Assembly: GCA_963682175.1 (NCBI GenBank)
Contig: OY821793.1
Location: 27,115,493 to 27,179,492 of the forward strand
DNA from: Triglochin maritima
Taxonomy: Eukaryota > Streptophyta > Magnoliopsida > Alismatales > Juncaginaceae
Length of the DNA: 64,000 nucleotides
Reading direction: 5' to 3'
Each line of letters opens with the position of its first letter. Positions within the stretch are counted from its first letter, which is position 1. Positions 36,636 through 48,568 of this stretch are shown piece after piece. Under the pieces are notes generated by a model. The model searched no databases. It was not told the origin of the DNA and worked only from the letters and a program-made list of their open reading frames with translations. A program made the translations under genes and the position numbers.

Positions 36636-37546
36636 GTGGTTGGGCCGCCTAAATACCACTTAGAAACTAGGTGTGGGGCTGGCCACATGCCACGCGTGGA
36701 GCTGGCCAAAGGCCACTCCGTCGCCACCCTGCAGGCCAACACCAAATCGGCTGCGCCTCGAGCATCCGACCTCCAAATCGAGCGTTCTAACTTGCATTAC
36801 GTAGAAAATTCATTCCTCTATCTGCCCCTAGCATTTCAGAGCAAACGCCCGAGGATTCTGGGTCTCACGTCCTCCAAGAAGACGTAGCTCCCTACCAGCC
36901 ACGCCCCCACATCATCAGCATTCTTCATCTTATCGCGCCTCGCCCTACATACATCTAAATCGGGCATTCTAAGAGGAGTTACCCATCCACTCCTCCTCAC
37001 TATGTGCTCGGGTGCTCAAATTTAGACTAAGGCTCACCTAAGGTCCACTCAGGCCATTGCTTGGGACAAACGATGCGGCAGCTTCCACTTTGCCCGCGGG
37101 CAACACCCATGGACTTCCAAACGCGTTTTGGAAGCGAATGGGGTAGGCAACAACCGTGGGAACCCAAGCATGGGCACGAGCAACGTCCCAAAGAAATTTC
37201 CCCACGAGAAACCCCCATTCCCTTCCGGACGCGTTGGAAAGTGCACGGGAAGGCAACAACCTTGGGCAACCGAGCACGTCGAAGAGCAATGTCCACAGGC
37301 ACCTTGGTCTTTGCCCACGAGCAACCTCCATTCCACCTACAAGTGCGCTTTCACTTCCAAACGTGATTTGGAAGCGAATGCCGCAGGCCACTGCCGCGAG
37401 CACACACTAGGCCCTAGCGTGGCGCTGACATGCCAACTATGACAACACTAGGCTAGTGTCCATCGCCCGACCGCCAAATCACTCCGAGATGGGTGCGCCT
37501 CGTAGATAACGTGGATGGATATGTGGGGTCCTAAGTTCCATAAACC
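36636..37546. repeat. Satellite unit 41 (911 bp)
   Basis: CTAAATACC, AATTCATTCC, CCTAGCATTTC, GAGGATTCTGGGTCTCACG, CATCTTATCG, GTTGGAAAG, AACGTGATTTGG. Confidence 0.95.
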
Positions 37547-38457
37547 GTGGTTGGGCCGCCTAAAGACCACTTAGAAACTAGGTGTGGGGCTGGCCACATG
37601 CCACGCGTGGAGCTGGCCAAAGGCCACTCCGTCGCCACCCTGCAGGCCAACACCAAATCGGCTGCGCCTCGAGCATCCGACCTCCAAATCGAGCGTTCTA
37701 ACTTGCATTACGTATAAAATTCATTCCTCTATCTGCCCCTAAACATTCAGAGCAAACGCCCAAGGATTCTGGGTCTCACGTCCTCCAAGAAGACGTAGCT
37801 CCCTACCAGCCACGTCCCCACATCATCAGCATTCTTCATCTCATCGCGCCTCGCCCTACATACATCTAAATCGGGCATTCTAAGAGGAGTTACCCATCCA
37901 CTCCTCCTCACTATGTGCTCGTGTGCCCAAATATAGACTAAGGCTAACCTAAGGTCCACTCAGGCCCTTGCTTGGGACAAACGATGCGGCAGCTTCCACT
38001 TTGCCCGCGGGCAACACCCATGGACTTCCAAACGCGTTTTGGAAGCGAATGCGGTAGGCAACAACCGTTGGAACCCAAGCATGGGCACGAGCAACGTCCC
38101 AAAGAACTTTCCCCACGAGAAACCCCCATTCCCTTCCGGACGCGTTGGGAAGTGCACGGGAAGGCAAAAACCTTGGGCAACCGAGCACGTCGAAGAGCAA
38201 CGTCCACAGGCACCTTGGTCTTTGCCCACGAGCAACCTCCATTTCACCTACAAGTGCGCTTTCAATTCCAAACGTGTTTTGGAAGCGAATGCCGCAGGCC
38301 ACAGCCGCAAGCACACACTAGGCCCTAGCGTGGCGCTGACATGCCAACTATGACTACACTAGGCTAGTGTCCATCGCCCGACCGCCAAATCACTCCGAGA
38401 TGGGTGCGCCTCGTAGATAACGCGGATGGATATGTGGGGTCCTAAGTTCCATAAACC
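37547..38457. repeat. Satellite unit 42 (911 bp)
   Basis: GTATAAAATTCATTCC, TAAACATTC, AGGATTCTGGGTCTCACG, CACGTCCCC, GCTCGTGTG, ATGCGGTAGG, GGCAAAAACC, TGACTACAC. Confidence 0.95.
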
Positions 38458-39368
38458 GTGGTTGGGCCGCCTAAAGACCACTTAGAAACTAGGTGTGGGG
38501 CTGGCCACATGCCACGCGTGGAGCTGGCCAAAGGCCACTCCGTCGCCACCCTGCAGGCCAACACCAAATCGGCTGCGCCTCGAGCATCCGACCTCCAAAT
38601 CGAGCGTTCTAACTTGCATTACGTAGACAATTCATCCCTCTATCTGCCCCGAAAATTTCAGAGCAAACGACCAAGTATTCGGGGTCGCGCCTCCTCCAAG
38701 AAGACGTAGCTCCCAACCAGCCACGCCCCCACATCATCAGCATTCTTCATCTCATCGCGCCTCGCCCTACATACATCTAAATCGGGCATTCTAAGAGGAG
38801 TTACCCATCCACTCCTCCTCACTATGTGCTCGTGTGCCCAAATATAGACTAAGGCTAACCTAAGGTCCACTCAGGCCCTTGCTTGGGACAAACGATGCGA
38901 CAGCTTCCACTTTGCCCGCGGGCAACACCCATGGACTTCCAAACGCGTTTTGGAAGCGAATGGGGTAGGCAACAACCGTTGGAACCCAAGCATGGGCACG
39001 AGCAACGTCCCAAAGAACTTTCCCCACGAGAAACCCCCATTCCCTTCCGGACGCGTTGGGAAGTGCACGGGAAGGCAACAACCTTGGGCAACCGAGCACG
39101 TCGAAGAGCAACGTCCACAGGCACCTTGGTCTTTGCCCACGGGCAAGCTCCATTTCACCTACAAGTGCGCTTTCACTTCCAAACGTGTTTTGGAAGCGAA
39201 TGCCGCAGGCCACTGCCGCGAGCACACACTAGGCCCTAGTGTGGCGCTGACATGCCAACTATGACAACACTAGGCTAGTGTCCATCGCCCGACCGCCAAA
39301 TCACTCCGAGATGGGTGCGCCTCGTAGATAACGCGGATTGATATGTGGGGTCCTAAGTTCCATAAACC
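38458..39368. repeat. Satellite unit 43 (911 bp)
   Basis: CCCCGAAAA, CGACCAAG, GCTCGTGTG, ATGCGACAG, CACGGGCAAGCTCC, CTAGTGTGGC, CGGATTGAT. Confidence 0.95.
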
Positions 39369-40279
39369 GTGGTTGGGCCGCCTAAAGACCACTTAGAAAC
39401 TAGGTGTGGGGCTGGCCACATGCCACGCGTATAGCAGGCCAAAGGCCACTCCGTCGCCACCCTACAGGCCAACACCAAATCGGCTGCGCCTCGAGTATCC
39501 GACCTCCAAATCAAACGTTCTAACTTGCATTACGTAGACAATTCATCCCTCTATCTGCCCCGAAAAGTTAAGAGCAAACGACCAAGTATTCGGGGTCGCG
39601 CCTCCTCCAATAAGACGTAGCTCCCTACCAGCCACGCCCCCACATCATCAGCATTCTTCATCTCATCGCGCCTCGCCCTACATACATCTAAATCGAGCAT
39701 TCTAAGAGGAGTTACCCATCCACTCCTCCTCACTATGTGCTCGGGTGCCCAAATATAGACTAAGGCTAACCTAAGGTCCACTCAGGCCATTGCTTGGGAC
39801 AAACGATGCGGCAGCTTCCACTTTGCCCGCGGGCAACACCCATTGACTTCCAAACGCGTTTTGGAAGCGAATGGGGTAGGCAACAACCGTTGGAACCCAA
39901 GCATGGGCACGAGCAACGTCCCAAAGAACTTTCCCCACGAGAAACCCCCATTCCCTTCCGGACGCGTTGGGAAGTGCACGGGAAGGCAACAACCTTGGGC
40001 AACCGAGCACGTCGAAGAGCAACGTCCACAGGCACCTTGGTCTTTGCCCACGAGCAACCTCCATTTCACCTACAAGTGCGCTTTCACTTCCAAACGTGTT
40101 TTGGAAGCGAATGCCGCAGGCCACTGCCGCGAGCACAGACTAGGCCCTAGCGTGGCGCTGACTTGCCAACTATGACAACACTAGGCTAGTGTCCATCGCC
40201 CGACCGCCAAATCACTCCGAGATGGTTGCGCCTCGTAGATAACGCGGATGGATATGTGGGGTCCTAAGTTCCATAAACC
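39369..40279. repeat. Satellite unit 44 (911 bp)
   Basis: GCGTATAGCAGG, CCTACAGG, ATCAAACG, AAAAGTTAAG, ATCGAGCATT, CCATTGAC, GCACAGAC, TGACTTGCC. Confidence 0.95.
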
Positions 40280-41190
40280 GTGGTTGGGCCGCCTAAAGAC
40301 CACTTAGAAACTAGGTGTGGGGCTGGCCACATGCCACGCGTGGAGCTGGCCAAAGGCCACTCCGTCGCCACCCTGCAGGCCAACACCAAATCGGCTGCGC
40401 CTCGAGCATCCGACCTCCAAATCGAGCGTTCTAACTTGCATTACGTAGACAATTCATCCCTCTATCTGTCCCTAAAATTTCAGAGCAAACGCCCAAGTAT
40501 TCTGGGTCTCGACTCCTCCAGGAAGACGTAGCTCGCTACCAGCCACGCCCCCACATCATCAACATTCTTCATCTCATCGCGCCTCGCCCTACATACATCT
40601 AAATCGGGCATTCTAAGAGGAGTTACCCATCCACTCCTCCTCACTATGTGTTTGGGTGCCCAAATATAGACTAAGACTCACCTAAGGTCCACTCAGGCCA
40701 TTGCTTGGGACAAACGATGCGGCAGCTTCCACTTTGCCCGCGGGCAACACCCATGGACTTCCAAACGCGTTTTGGAAGCGTATGGGGTAGGCAACAACCG
40801 TGGGAACCCAAGCATAGGCACGAGCAACGTCCCAAAGAACTTTCCCCACGAGAAACCCCCATTCCCTTCCGGACGCGTTGGGAAGTGCACGGGAAGGCAA
40901 CAACCTTGGGCAACCGAGCACGTCGAAGAGCAACTACCACAGGCACCTTGGTCTTTGCCCACGAGCAACCTCCATTTCACCTACAAGTGCGCTTTCACTT
41001 CCAAACGTGTTTTGGAAGCGAATGCCGCAGGCCACTGCCGCGAGCACACACTAGGCCCTAGCGTGGCGCTGACACGCCAACTATGACAACACTAAGCTAG
41101 TGTCCATCGCCCGATCGCCAAATCACTCCGAGATGGGTGCGCCTCGTAGATAACGCGGATGGATATGTGGGTTCCTAAGTTCCATAAACC
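40280..41190. repeat. Satellite unit 45 (911 bp)
   Basis: GTCTCGACTCCTCCAGG, CTCGCTACC, ATCAACATTC, TGTTTGGG, GCATAGGC, GACACGCC, CGATCGCC, AGC loop. CAACTACC is a block I marker, isolated here. Confidence 0.95.
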
Positions 41191-42191
41191 ATGGTTCGGC
41201 CGCCTAAAGACCACTTAGAAACTAGGTGTGGGGCTGGCCACATGCCATGCGTGGAGCTGGCCAAAGGCCACTCCGTCGCCACCCTGCAGGCCAACACCAA
41301 ATCGGCTGCGCCTCGAGCATCCGACCTCCAAATCGAGCGTTCTAACTTGCATTACGTAGAAAATTCATCCCTCTATCTGTCCCTAAAATTTCAGAGCAAA
41401 CGCCCAAGTATTCTGGGTCTCGCCTCCTCCAGGAAGACGTAGCTCGCTACCAGCCACGCCCCCACATCATCAACATTCTTCATCTCATCGCGCCTCGCCC
41501 TACATACATCTAAATCGGGCATTCTAAGAGGAGTTACCCATCCACTCCTCCTCACTATGTGCTCGGGTGCCCAAATATAGACTAAGACTCACCTAAGGTC
41601 CACTCAGGCCATTGCTTGGGACAAACGATGCGGCAGCTTCCACTCTATGTGCTCGGGTGCCCAAATATAGACTAAGACTCACCTAAGGTCCACTCAGGCC
41701 ATTGCTTGGGACAAACGATGCGGCAGCTTCCACTTTGCCCGCAGGCAACACCCATGGACTTCCAAACGCGTTTTGGAAGCGAATGGGGTAGGCAACAACC
41801 GTGGGAACCCAAGCATGGGCACGAGCAACGTCCCAAAGAACTTTCCCCACGAGAAACCCCCATTCCCTTCCGGACGCGTTGGGAAGTGCACGGGAAGGCA
41901 ACAACCTTGGGCAACCGAGCACGTCGAAGAGCAACGTCCACAGGCACCTTGGTCTTTGCCCACGAGCAACCCCCATTTCACCTACAAGTGCGCTTTCACT
42001 TCCAACCGTGTTTTGGAAGCGAATGCCGCAGGCCACTGCCGCGAGCACACACTAGGCCCTAGCGTGTCGCTGACATGCCAACTATGACAACACTAGGCTA
42101 GTGTCCATCGCCCTACCGCCAAATCACTCCGAGATGGGTGCGCCTCGTAGATAACGCGGATGGATATGTGGGGTCCTAAGTTCCATAAACC
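41191..42191. repeat. Satellite unit 46 (1001 bp)
   Basis: Landmark ATGGTTCGGCC, CCATGCGTGG, CTCGCTACC, CCGCAGGC, CCAACCGTG, plus the 90-bp internal duplication. Confidence 0.95.
41555..41734. repeat. 90-bp direct tandem duplication inside unit 46
   Basis: Bases 41555-41644 are repeated exactly at 41645-41734. The segment runs from CTATGTGCTCGGG to CAGCTTCCACT, just before sub-repeat A. CACT occurs at both original ends, so slippage or end joining at a 4-base microhomology would explain it. It is the only unit of this kind in the window. Confidence 0.93.
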
Positions 42192-43102
42192 GTGGTTGGG
42201 CCGCCTAAAGACCACTTAGAAACTAGGTGTGGGGCTGGCCACATGCCACGCGTGGAGCTGGCCAAAGGCCACTCCGTCGCCACCCTGCAGGCCAACACCA
42301 AATCGGCAGCGCCTCGAGCATCCGACCTCCACATCAAGCGTTCTAACTTGCATTACGTAGACAATTCATCCCTCTATCTGCCCCTAAAATTGCAGAGCAA
42401 ACGCCCAAGCATTCGAGGTCTCACGTCCTCCAAGAAGACGTAGCTCCCTACCAGCCACGCCCCCACATCATCAGCATTCTTCATCTCATCGCGCCTCGCC
42501 CTACATACATCTAAATCGGGCATTCTAAGAGGAGTTACCCATCCACTCCTCCTCACTATGTGTTCGGGTGCCCAAATATAGACTAAGACTCACCTAAGGT
42601 CCACTCAGGACATTGCTTGGGACAAGCGATGCGGCAGCTTCCACTTTGCCCGCGGGCAACACCCATGGACTTCCAAACGCGTTTTGGAAGCGAATGGGGT
42701 AGGCAACAACCGTGGGAACCCAAGCTTGGGCACGAGCAACGTCCCAAAGAACTTTCCCCACGAGAAACCCCCATTCCCTTCCGGACGCGTTGGGAAGTGC
42801 ACGGGAAGGCAACAACCTTGGGCAACCGAGCACGTCGAAGAGCAACGTCCACAGGCACCTTGGTCTTTGCCCACGAGCAACCCCCATTTCACCTACAAGT
42901 GCGCTTTCACTTCCAAACGTGTTTTGGAAGCGAATGCCGCAGGCCACTGCCGCGAGCACACACTAGGCCCTAGCGTGTCGCTGACATGCCAACTATGACA
43001 ACACAAGGCTAGTGTCCATCGCCCTACCGCCAAATCACTCCGAGATGGGTGCACCACGTATGTAACGCGGATGGATATGTGGGGTCCTAAGTTCCATAAA
43101 CC
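42192..43102. repeat. Satellite unit 47 (911 bp)
   Basis: CGGCAGCGCC, CCACATCAAGCG, AATTGCAG, GCATTCGAGGTCTC, AGGACATTGC, AAGCTTGGG, ACACAAGGC, GCACCACGTATG. Confidence 0.95.
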
Positions 43103-44013
43103 GTGGTTGGGCCGCCTAAAGACCACTTAGAAACTAGGTGTGGGGCTGGCCACATGCCACGCGTGGAGCTGGCCAAAGGCCACTCCGTCGCCACCCTGCA
43201 GGCCAACACCAAATCGGCTGCGCCTCGAGCATCCGACCTGCAAATCAATCGTTCTAACTTGCATTACGTAGACAATTCATCCCTCTATCTGCCCCTAAAA
43301 TTGCAGAGCAAACGCCCAAGCATTCAAGGTCTCACGTCCTCCAAGAAGACGTAGGTCCCTACCAGCCATGCCCCCACATCATCAGCATTCTTCATCTCAT
43401 CGCGCCTCGCCCTACATACATCTAAATCGGGCATTCTAAGAGTATTTACCCATCCACTCCTCCTCACTACATGCTCGGGTGCCCAAATATAGACTAAGGC
43501 TCACCTAAGGTCCACTCAGGCCACTGGTTGGGCCAAGCGATGCGGCAGCTTCCACTTTGCCCGCGGGCAACACCCATGGACTTCCAAACGCGTTTTGGAA
43601 GCGAATGGGGTAGGCAACAACCGTGGGAACCCAAGCTTGGGCACGAGCAACGTCCCAAAGAACTTTCCCCACGAGAAACCCCCATTCCCTTTCGGACGCG
43701 TTGGGAAGTGCACGGGAAGGCAACAACCTTGGGCAACCGAGCACGTTGAAGAGCAACGTCCACAGGCACCTTGGTGTTTGCCCACGAGCAACCTCCATTT
43801 CACCTACAAGTGCGCTTTCACTTCCAAACGTGTTTTGGAAGTGAATGCCGCAGGCCACTGCCGCGAGCACACACTAGGCCCTAGCGTGTCGCTGACATGC
43901 CAACTATGACAACACTAGGCTAGTGTCCATCGCCCTACCGCCAAATCACTCCTAGATAAGTGCGCCTCGTAGATAACGCGGATGGATATGTGGGGTCCTA
44001 AGATCCATAAACC
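43103..44013. repeat. Satellite unit 48 (911 bp)
   Basis: CTGCAAATCAATCG, AATTGCAG, GCATTCAAGG, AGAGTATTTACC, CTACATGCTC, CACTGGTTGGGCC, TTGGTGTTTG, GAAGTGAATG, CCTAGATAAG. Confidence 0.95.
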
Positions 44014-44924
44014 GTGGTTGGGCCGCCTAAAGACCACTTAGAAACTAGGTGTGGGGCTGGCCACATGCCACGCGTGGAGCTGGCCAAAGGCCACTCCGTC
44101 GCCACCCTGCAGGCCAACACCAAATCGGCTGCGCCTCGAGCATCCGACCTCCAAATCGAGCGTTCTAACTTGAATTACGTAGACAATTCATCCCTCTATC
44201 TGTCCCTCAAATTTCAGAGCAAACGCCCAAGTATTCTTGGTCTCACGTCCTCCAAGAAGACGTAGCTCCCTACCAGCCACGCCACCACATCATCAGCATT
44301 CTTCATCTCATCGCGCCTCGCCCTACATACATCTAAATCGGGCATTCTAAGAGGAGTTACCCATCCACGCCTCCTCACTATGTGTTCGGGTGCCCAAATA
44401 TAGACTAAGACTCACCTAAGGTCCACTCAGGCCATTGCTTGGGACAAACGATGCGGCAGCTTCCACTTTGCCCGCGGGCAACACCCATGGACTTCCAAAC
44501 GCGTTTTGGAAGCGAATGGGGTAGGCAACAACCGTGGGAACCCAAGCATGGGCACGAGCAACGTCCCAAAGAACTTTCCCCACGAGAAACCCCCATTCCC
44601 TTCCGGACGCGTTGGGAAGTGCACGGGAAGGCAACAACCTTGGGCAACCGAGCACGTCGAAGAGCAACGTCCACAGGCACCTTGGTCTTTGCCCACGAGC
44701 AACCCCCATTTCACCTACAAGTGCGCTTTCACTTCCAAACGTGTTTTGGAAGCGAATGCCGCAGGCCACTGCCGCGAGCACACACTAGGCCCTAGCGTGT
44801 CGCTGACATGCCAACTATGACAACACTAGGCTAGTGTCCATCGCCCTACCGCCAAATCACTCCGAGATGGGTGCGCCTCGTAGATAACGCGGATGGATAT
44901 GTGGGGTCCTAAGTTCCATAAACC
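44014..44924. repeat. Satellite unit 49 (911 bp)
   Basis: CTTGAATTACG, CCCTCAAATT, TTCTTGGTCTC, CGCCACCAC, CCACGCCTCC, TGTTCGGG. Confidence 0.95.
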
Positions 44925-45835
44925 GTGGTTGGGCCGCCTAAAGACCACTTAGAAACTAGGTGTGGGGCTGGCCACATGCCACGCGTGGAGCTGGCCAAAG
45001 GCCACTCCGTCGCCACCCTGTAGGCCAACACCAAATCGGCTGCGCCTCGAGCATCCGACCTCCAAATCGAGCGTTCTAACTTGCATTACGTAGACAATTC
45101 CTCCCTCTATGTGCCCCTAAAATTTCAGAGAAAACGCCCAAGTATTCGGGGTCGCGCCTCCTCCAAGAAGACGCAGCTTCCTACCAGCCACGCCCCCACA
45201 TCATCAGCATTCTTCATCTCATCGCGCCTCGCCCTACATACATCTAAATTGGGCATTCTAAGAGGAGTTACCCATCCACTCCTCCTCACTATGTGCTCGG
45301 GTGCCCAAATATAGACTAAGGCTCACCTAAGGTCCACTCAGGCCATTGCTTGGGAAAAACGATGCGGCAGCTTCCACTTTTCCCGCGGGCAACACCCATG
45401 GACTTCCAAATGCGTTTTGGAAGCGAATGGGGTAGGCAACAACCGTGGGAACCCAAGCATGGGCACGAGCAACGTCCCAAAGAACTTTCCCCACGAGAAA
45501 CCCCCATTACCTTTCGGACGCGTTGGGAAGTGCACGGGAAGGCAACAACCTTGGGCAACCGAGCACGTTGAAGAGCAACGTCCACAGGCACCTTGGTCTT
45601 TGCCCACGAGCAACCTCCATTTCACCTACAAGTGCGCTTTCACTTCCAAACGTGTTTTGGAAGCGAATGCCGCAGGCCACTGCCGCGAGCACACACTAGG
45701 CCCTAGCATGGCGCTGACATGCCAACTATGACAACACTAGGCTAGTGTCCATCGCCCTACCGCCAAATCACTCCGAGATGGGTGCGCCTCGTAGATAACG
45801 CGGATGGATATGTGGGTTCCTAAGTTCCATAAACC
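44925..45835. repeat. Satellite unit 50 (911 bp)
   Basis: CCTGTAGGCC, CTATGTGCCC, AGAGAAAACG, GACGCAGCTTCC, GGGAAAAACG, CTTTTCCCGCG, CCAAATGCG, AGCATGGCGC. First unit with GACGCAGC. Confidence 0.95.
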
Positions 45836-46746
45836 GTGGTTGGGCCGCCCAAAGACCACTTAGAAACTAGGTGTGGGGCTGGCCACATGCCACGCGTGGT
45901 GCTGGCCAAAGGCCACTCCGTCGCCACCCTGCAGGCCAACACCAAATCGGCTGCGCCTCGAGCATCCGACCTCCAAATCGAGCGTTCTAACTTGCATTAC
46001 GTAGACAATTCATCCCTCTATCTGCCCCTAAAATTTCAGAGCAAACGCCCAAGCATTCGGGGTCTCACGTCCTCCAAGAAGACGTAGCTCCCTACCAGCG
46101 ACGCCCCCACATCATCAGCATTCTTCATCTCATCGCGCCTCGCCCTACATACATCTAAATCGGGCATTCTAAGAGGAGTTACCCATCCACTCCTCCTCAC
46201 TATGTGCTCGGGTGCCCAAATATAGACTAAGGCTAACCTAAGGTCCACTCAGGCCATTGCTTGGGACAAACGATGCGGCAGCTTCCACTTTGCCCGCGGG
46301 CAACACTCATGGACTTCCAAACGTGTTTTGGAAGCGAATGGGGTAGGCAACAACCGTGGGAACCCAAGCATGGGCACGAGCAACGTCCGAAAGAACTTTC
46401 CCCACGAGAAACCCCCATTCCCTTCCGGACGCGTTGGGAAGTGCACGGGAACGCAACAACCTTGGGCAACCGAGCACGTCGAAGAGCAACGTCCACAGGC
46501 ACCTTGGTCTTTGCCCACGAGCAACCTCCATTTCACCTACAAGTGCGCTTTCACTTCCAAATGTGTTTTGGAAGCGAATGCCGTAGGCCACTGCCGCGAG
46601 CACACACTAGGCCCTAGCGTGGCGCTGACATGCCAACTATGACAACACTAGGCTAGTGTCCATCGCCCGACCGCCAAATCACTCCGAGATGGGTGCACCT
46701 CGTAGATAACGCAGATGGATATGTGGGGTCCTAAGTTCCATAAACC
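45836..46746. repeat. Satellite unit 51 (911 bp)
   Basis: CGCCCAAAG, GTGGTGCTGG, GCATTCGGGGTCTC, CAGCGACGCC, ACACTCATGG, CCAAATGTG, GCCGTAGG, GTGCACC. Confidence 0.95.
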
Positions 46747-47657
46747 GTGGTTGGGCCGCCTAAAGACCACTTAGAAAATAGGTGTGGGGCTGGCCACATG
46801 CCACGCGTGGAGCTGGCCAAAGGCCACTCCGTCGCCACCCTGCAGGCCAACACCAAATCGGCTGCGCCTCGAGCATACGACCTCCAAATCGAGCGTTCTA
46901 ACTTGCATCACGTAGAAAATTCCTCCCTCTATCTGCCCCTAAAATTTCAGAGCAAACGCCCAAGTATTCGGGGTCGCGCCTCCTCCACGAAGACGCAGCT
47001 CCCTACCAGCCACGCCCCCACATCATCAGCATTCTTCATCTCATCGCGCCTCGCCCTACATACATCTAAATCGGGCATTCTAAGAGGAGTTACCCATCCA
47101 CTCCTCCTCCCTATGTGCTCGGGTGCCCAAATATAGACTAAGGCTCACCTAAGGTCCACTCAGGCCATTGCTTGGGACAAACGATGCGGCAGCTTTCACT
47201 TTGCCCGCGAGCAACACCCATGGACTTCCAAACGTGTTTTGGAATGGAATGGGGTAGGCAACAACCGTGGGAACCCAAGCATGGGCACGAGCAACGTCCG
47301 AAAGAACTTTCCCCACGAGAAACCCCCATTCCCTTCCGGACGCGTTGGGAAGTGCACGGGAACGCAACAACCTTGGGCAACCGAGCACGTCGAAGAGCAA
47401 CGTCCACAGGCACCTTGGTCTTTGCCCACGAGCAACCTCCATTTCACCTACAAGAGCGCTTTCACTTCCAAATGTGTTTTGGAAGCGAATGCCGTAGGCC
47501 ACTGCCGCGAGCACACACTAGGCCCTAGCGTGGCGCTGACATGCCAACTATGACAACACTAGGCTAGTGTCCATCGCTCGACCGCCAAATCACTCCGAGA
47601 TGGGTGCGCCTCGTAGATAACGCAGATGGATATGTGGGGTCCTAAGTTCCATAAACT
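46747..47657. repeat. Satellite unit 52 (911 bp)
   Basis: GAAAATAGG, GCATACGAC, CCTCCCTATG, CAGCTTTCAC, CGCGAGCAAC, GGAATGGAATGG, CAAGAGCGC, GCCGTAGG. Confidence 0.95.
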
Positions 47658-48568
47658 GTGGTTGGGCCGCCTAAAGACCACTTAGAAAATAGGTGTGGGG
47701 CTGGCCACATGCCACGCGTGGAGCTGGCCAAAGGCCACTCCGTCGCCACCCTGCAGGCCAACACCAAATCGGCTGCGCCTCGAGCATCCGACCTCCAAAT
47801 CGAGCGTTCTAACTTGCATCACGTAGAAAATTCCTCCCTCTATCTGACCCTAAAATTTCAGAGCAAACGCCCAAGTATTCGGGGTCGCGCCTCCACCATG
47901 AAGACGCAGCTCCCTACCAGCCACGCCCCCACATCATCAGCATTCTTCATCTCATCGCGCCTCGCCCTACATACATCTAAATCGGGCATTCTAAGAGGAG
48001 TTACCCATCCAATCCTCCTCACTATGTGCTCGGGTGCCCAAATATAGACTAAGGCTCACCTAAGGTCCACTCAGGCCATTGCTTGGGACAAACGATGCGG
48101 CAGCTTCCACTTTGCCCGCGGGCAACACCCATGGACTTCCAAACGTGTTTTGGAAGCGAATACGGTAGGCAACAACCGTGGGAACCCAAGCATGGGCACG
48201 AGCAACGTCCGAAAGAACTTTCCCCACGAGAAACCCCCATTCCCTTCCGGACGCGTTGGGAAGTGCACGGGAACGCAACAACCTTGGGCAACCGAGCACG
48301 TCGAAGAGCAACGTCCACAGGCACCTTGGTCTTTGCCCACGAGCAACCTCCATTTCACCTACAAGTGCGCTTTCACTTCCAAACGTGTTTTGGAAGCGAA
48401 TGCCGCAGGCCAGTGCCGCGAGCACACACTAGGCCCTAGCATGACGCTGACATGCCAACTATGACAACACTAGGCTAGTGTCCATCGCCCTACCGCCAAA
48501 TCACTCCGAGATGGGTGCGCCTCGTAGATAACGCGGATGGATATGTGGGGTCCTAAGTTCCATAAACC
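47658..48568. repeat. Satellite unit 53 (911 bp)
   Basis: Preceded by AAACT in place of AAACC. CTGACCC, CCACCATGAAG, CCAATCC, AATACGGTAGG, CCAGTGCCG, AGCATGACGC. Confidence 0.95.

Larger units (their letters stand above)
28437..37546. repeat. Block IV: units 32-41, 'AAAGAAATTTC' subfamily
   Basis: All units except 34 carry AAAGAAATTTC in place of AAAGAACTTTC, and units 32, 33 and 35-39 carry TTCAATTCC just before the third dyad. Every unit is 911 bp. Units 35-36 and 37-38 form a near-identical duplicated dimer. Unit 34 is an intruder that matches unit 29 of block III. Unit 41 matches units 26 and 30 in its left half. Confidence 0.8.
37547..40279. repeat. Block V: units 42-44, block III-like haplotype
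   Basis: All three units carry CGTTGGAACC, and units 42-43 carry GGCCCTTGC, both seen before only in block III about 10 kb to the left. Units 43-44 share CCCCGAAAA and CGACCAAG. Units 42-43 share GCTCGTGTG. Confidence 0.75.
40280..45835. repeat. Block VI: units 45-50, 'AAGACTCACC / GTGTCGCTG' subfamily
   Basis: AAGACTCACC occurs in units 45, 46, 47 and 49. GCGTGTCGCTG occurs in 46-49 and GCCCTACCGCC in 46-50. Units 47 and 49 share CAACCCCCATT, and units 48 and 50 share CCTTTCGG with CACGTTGAAG, so the two-unit alternation is present here too. The block holds the 1001-bp unit 46. Confidence 0.8.

Noticed and set aside
41185..41205. Pol III B-box-like GGTTCGGCC in unit 46
   Set aside because: It is found in one unit through a single G-to-C change, and there is no A box or tRNA fold.
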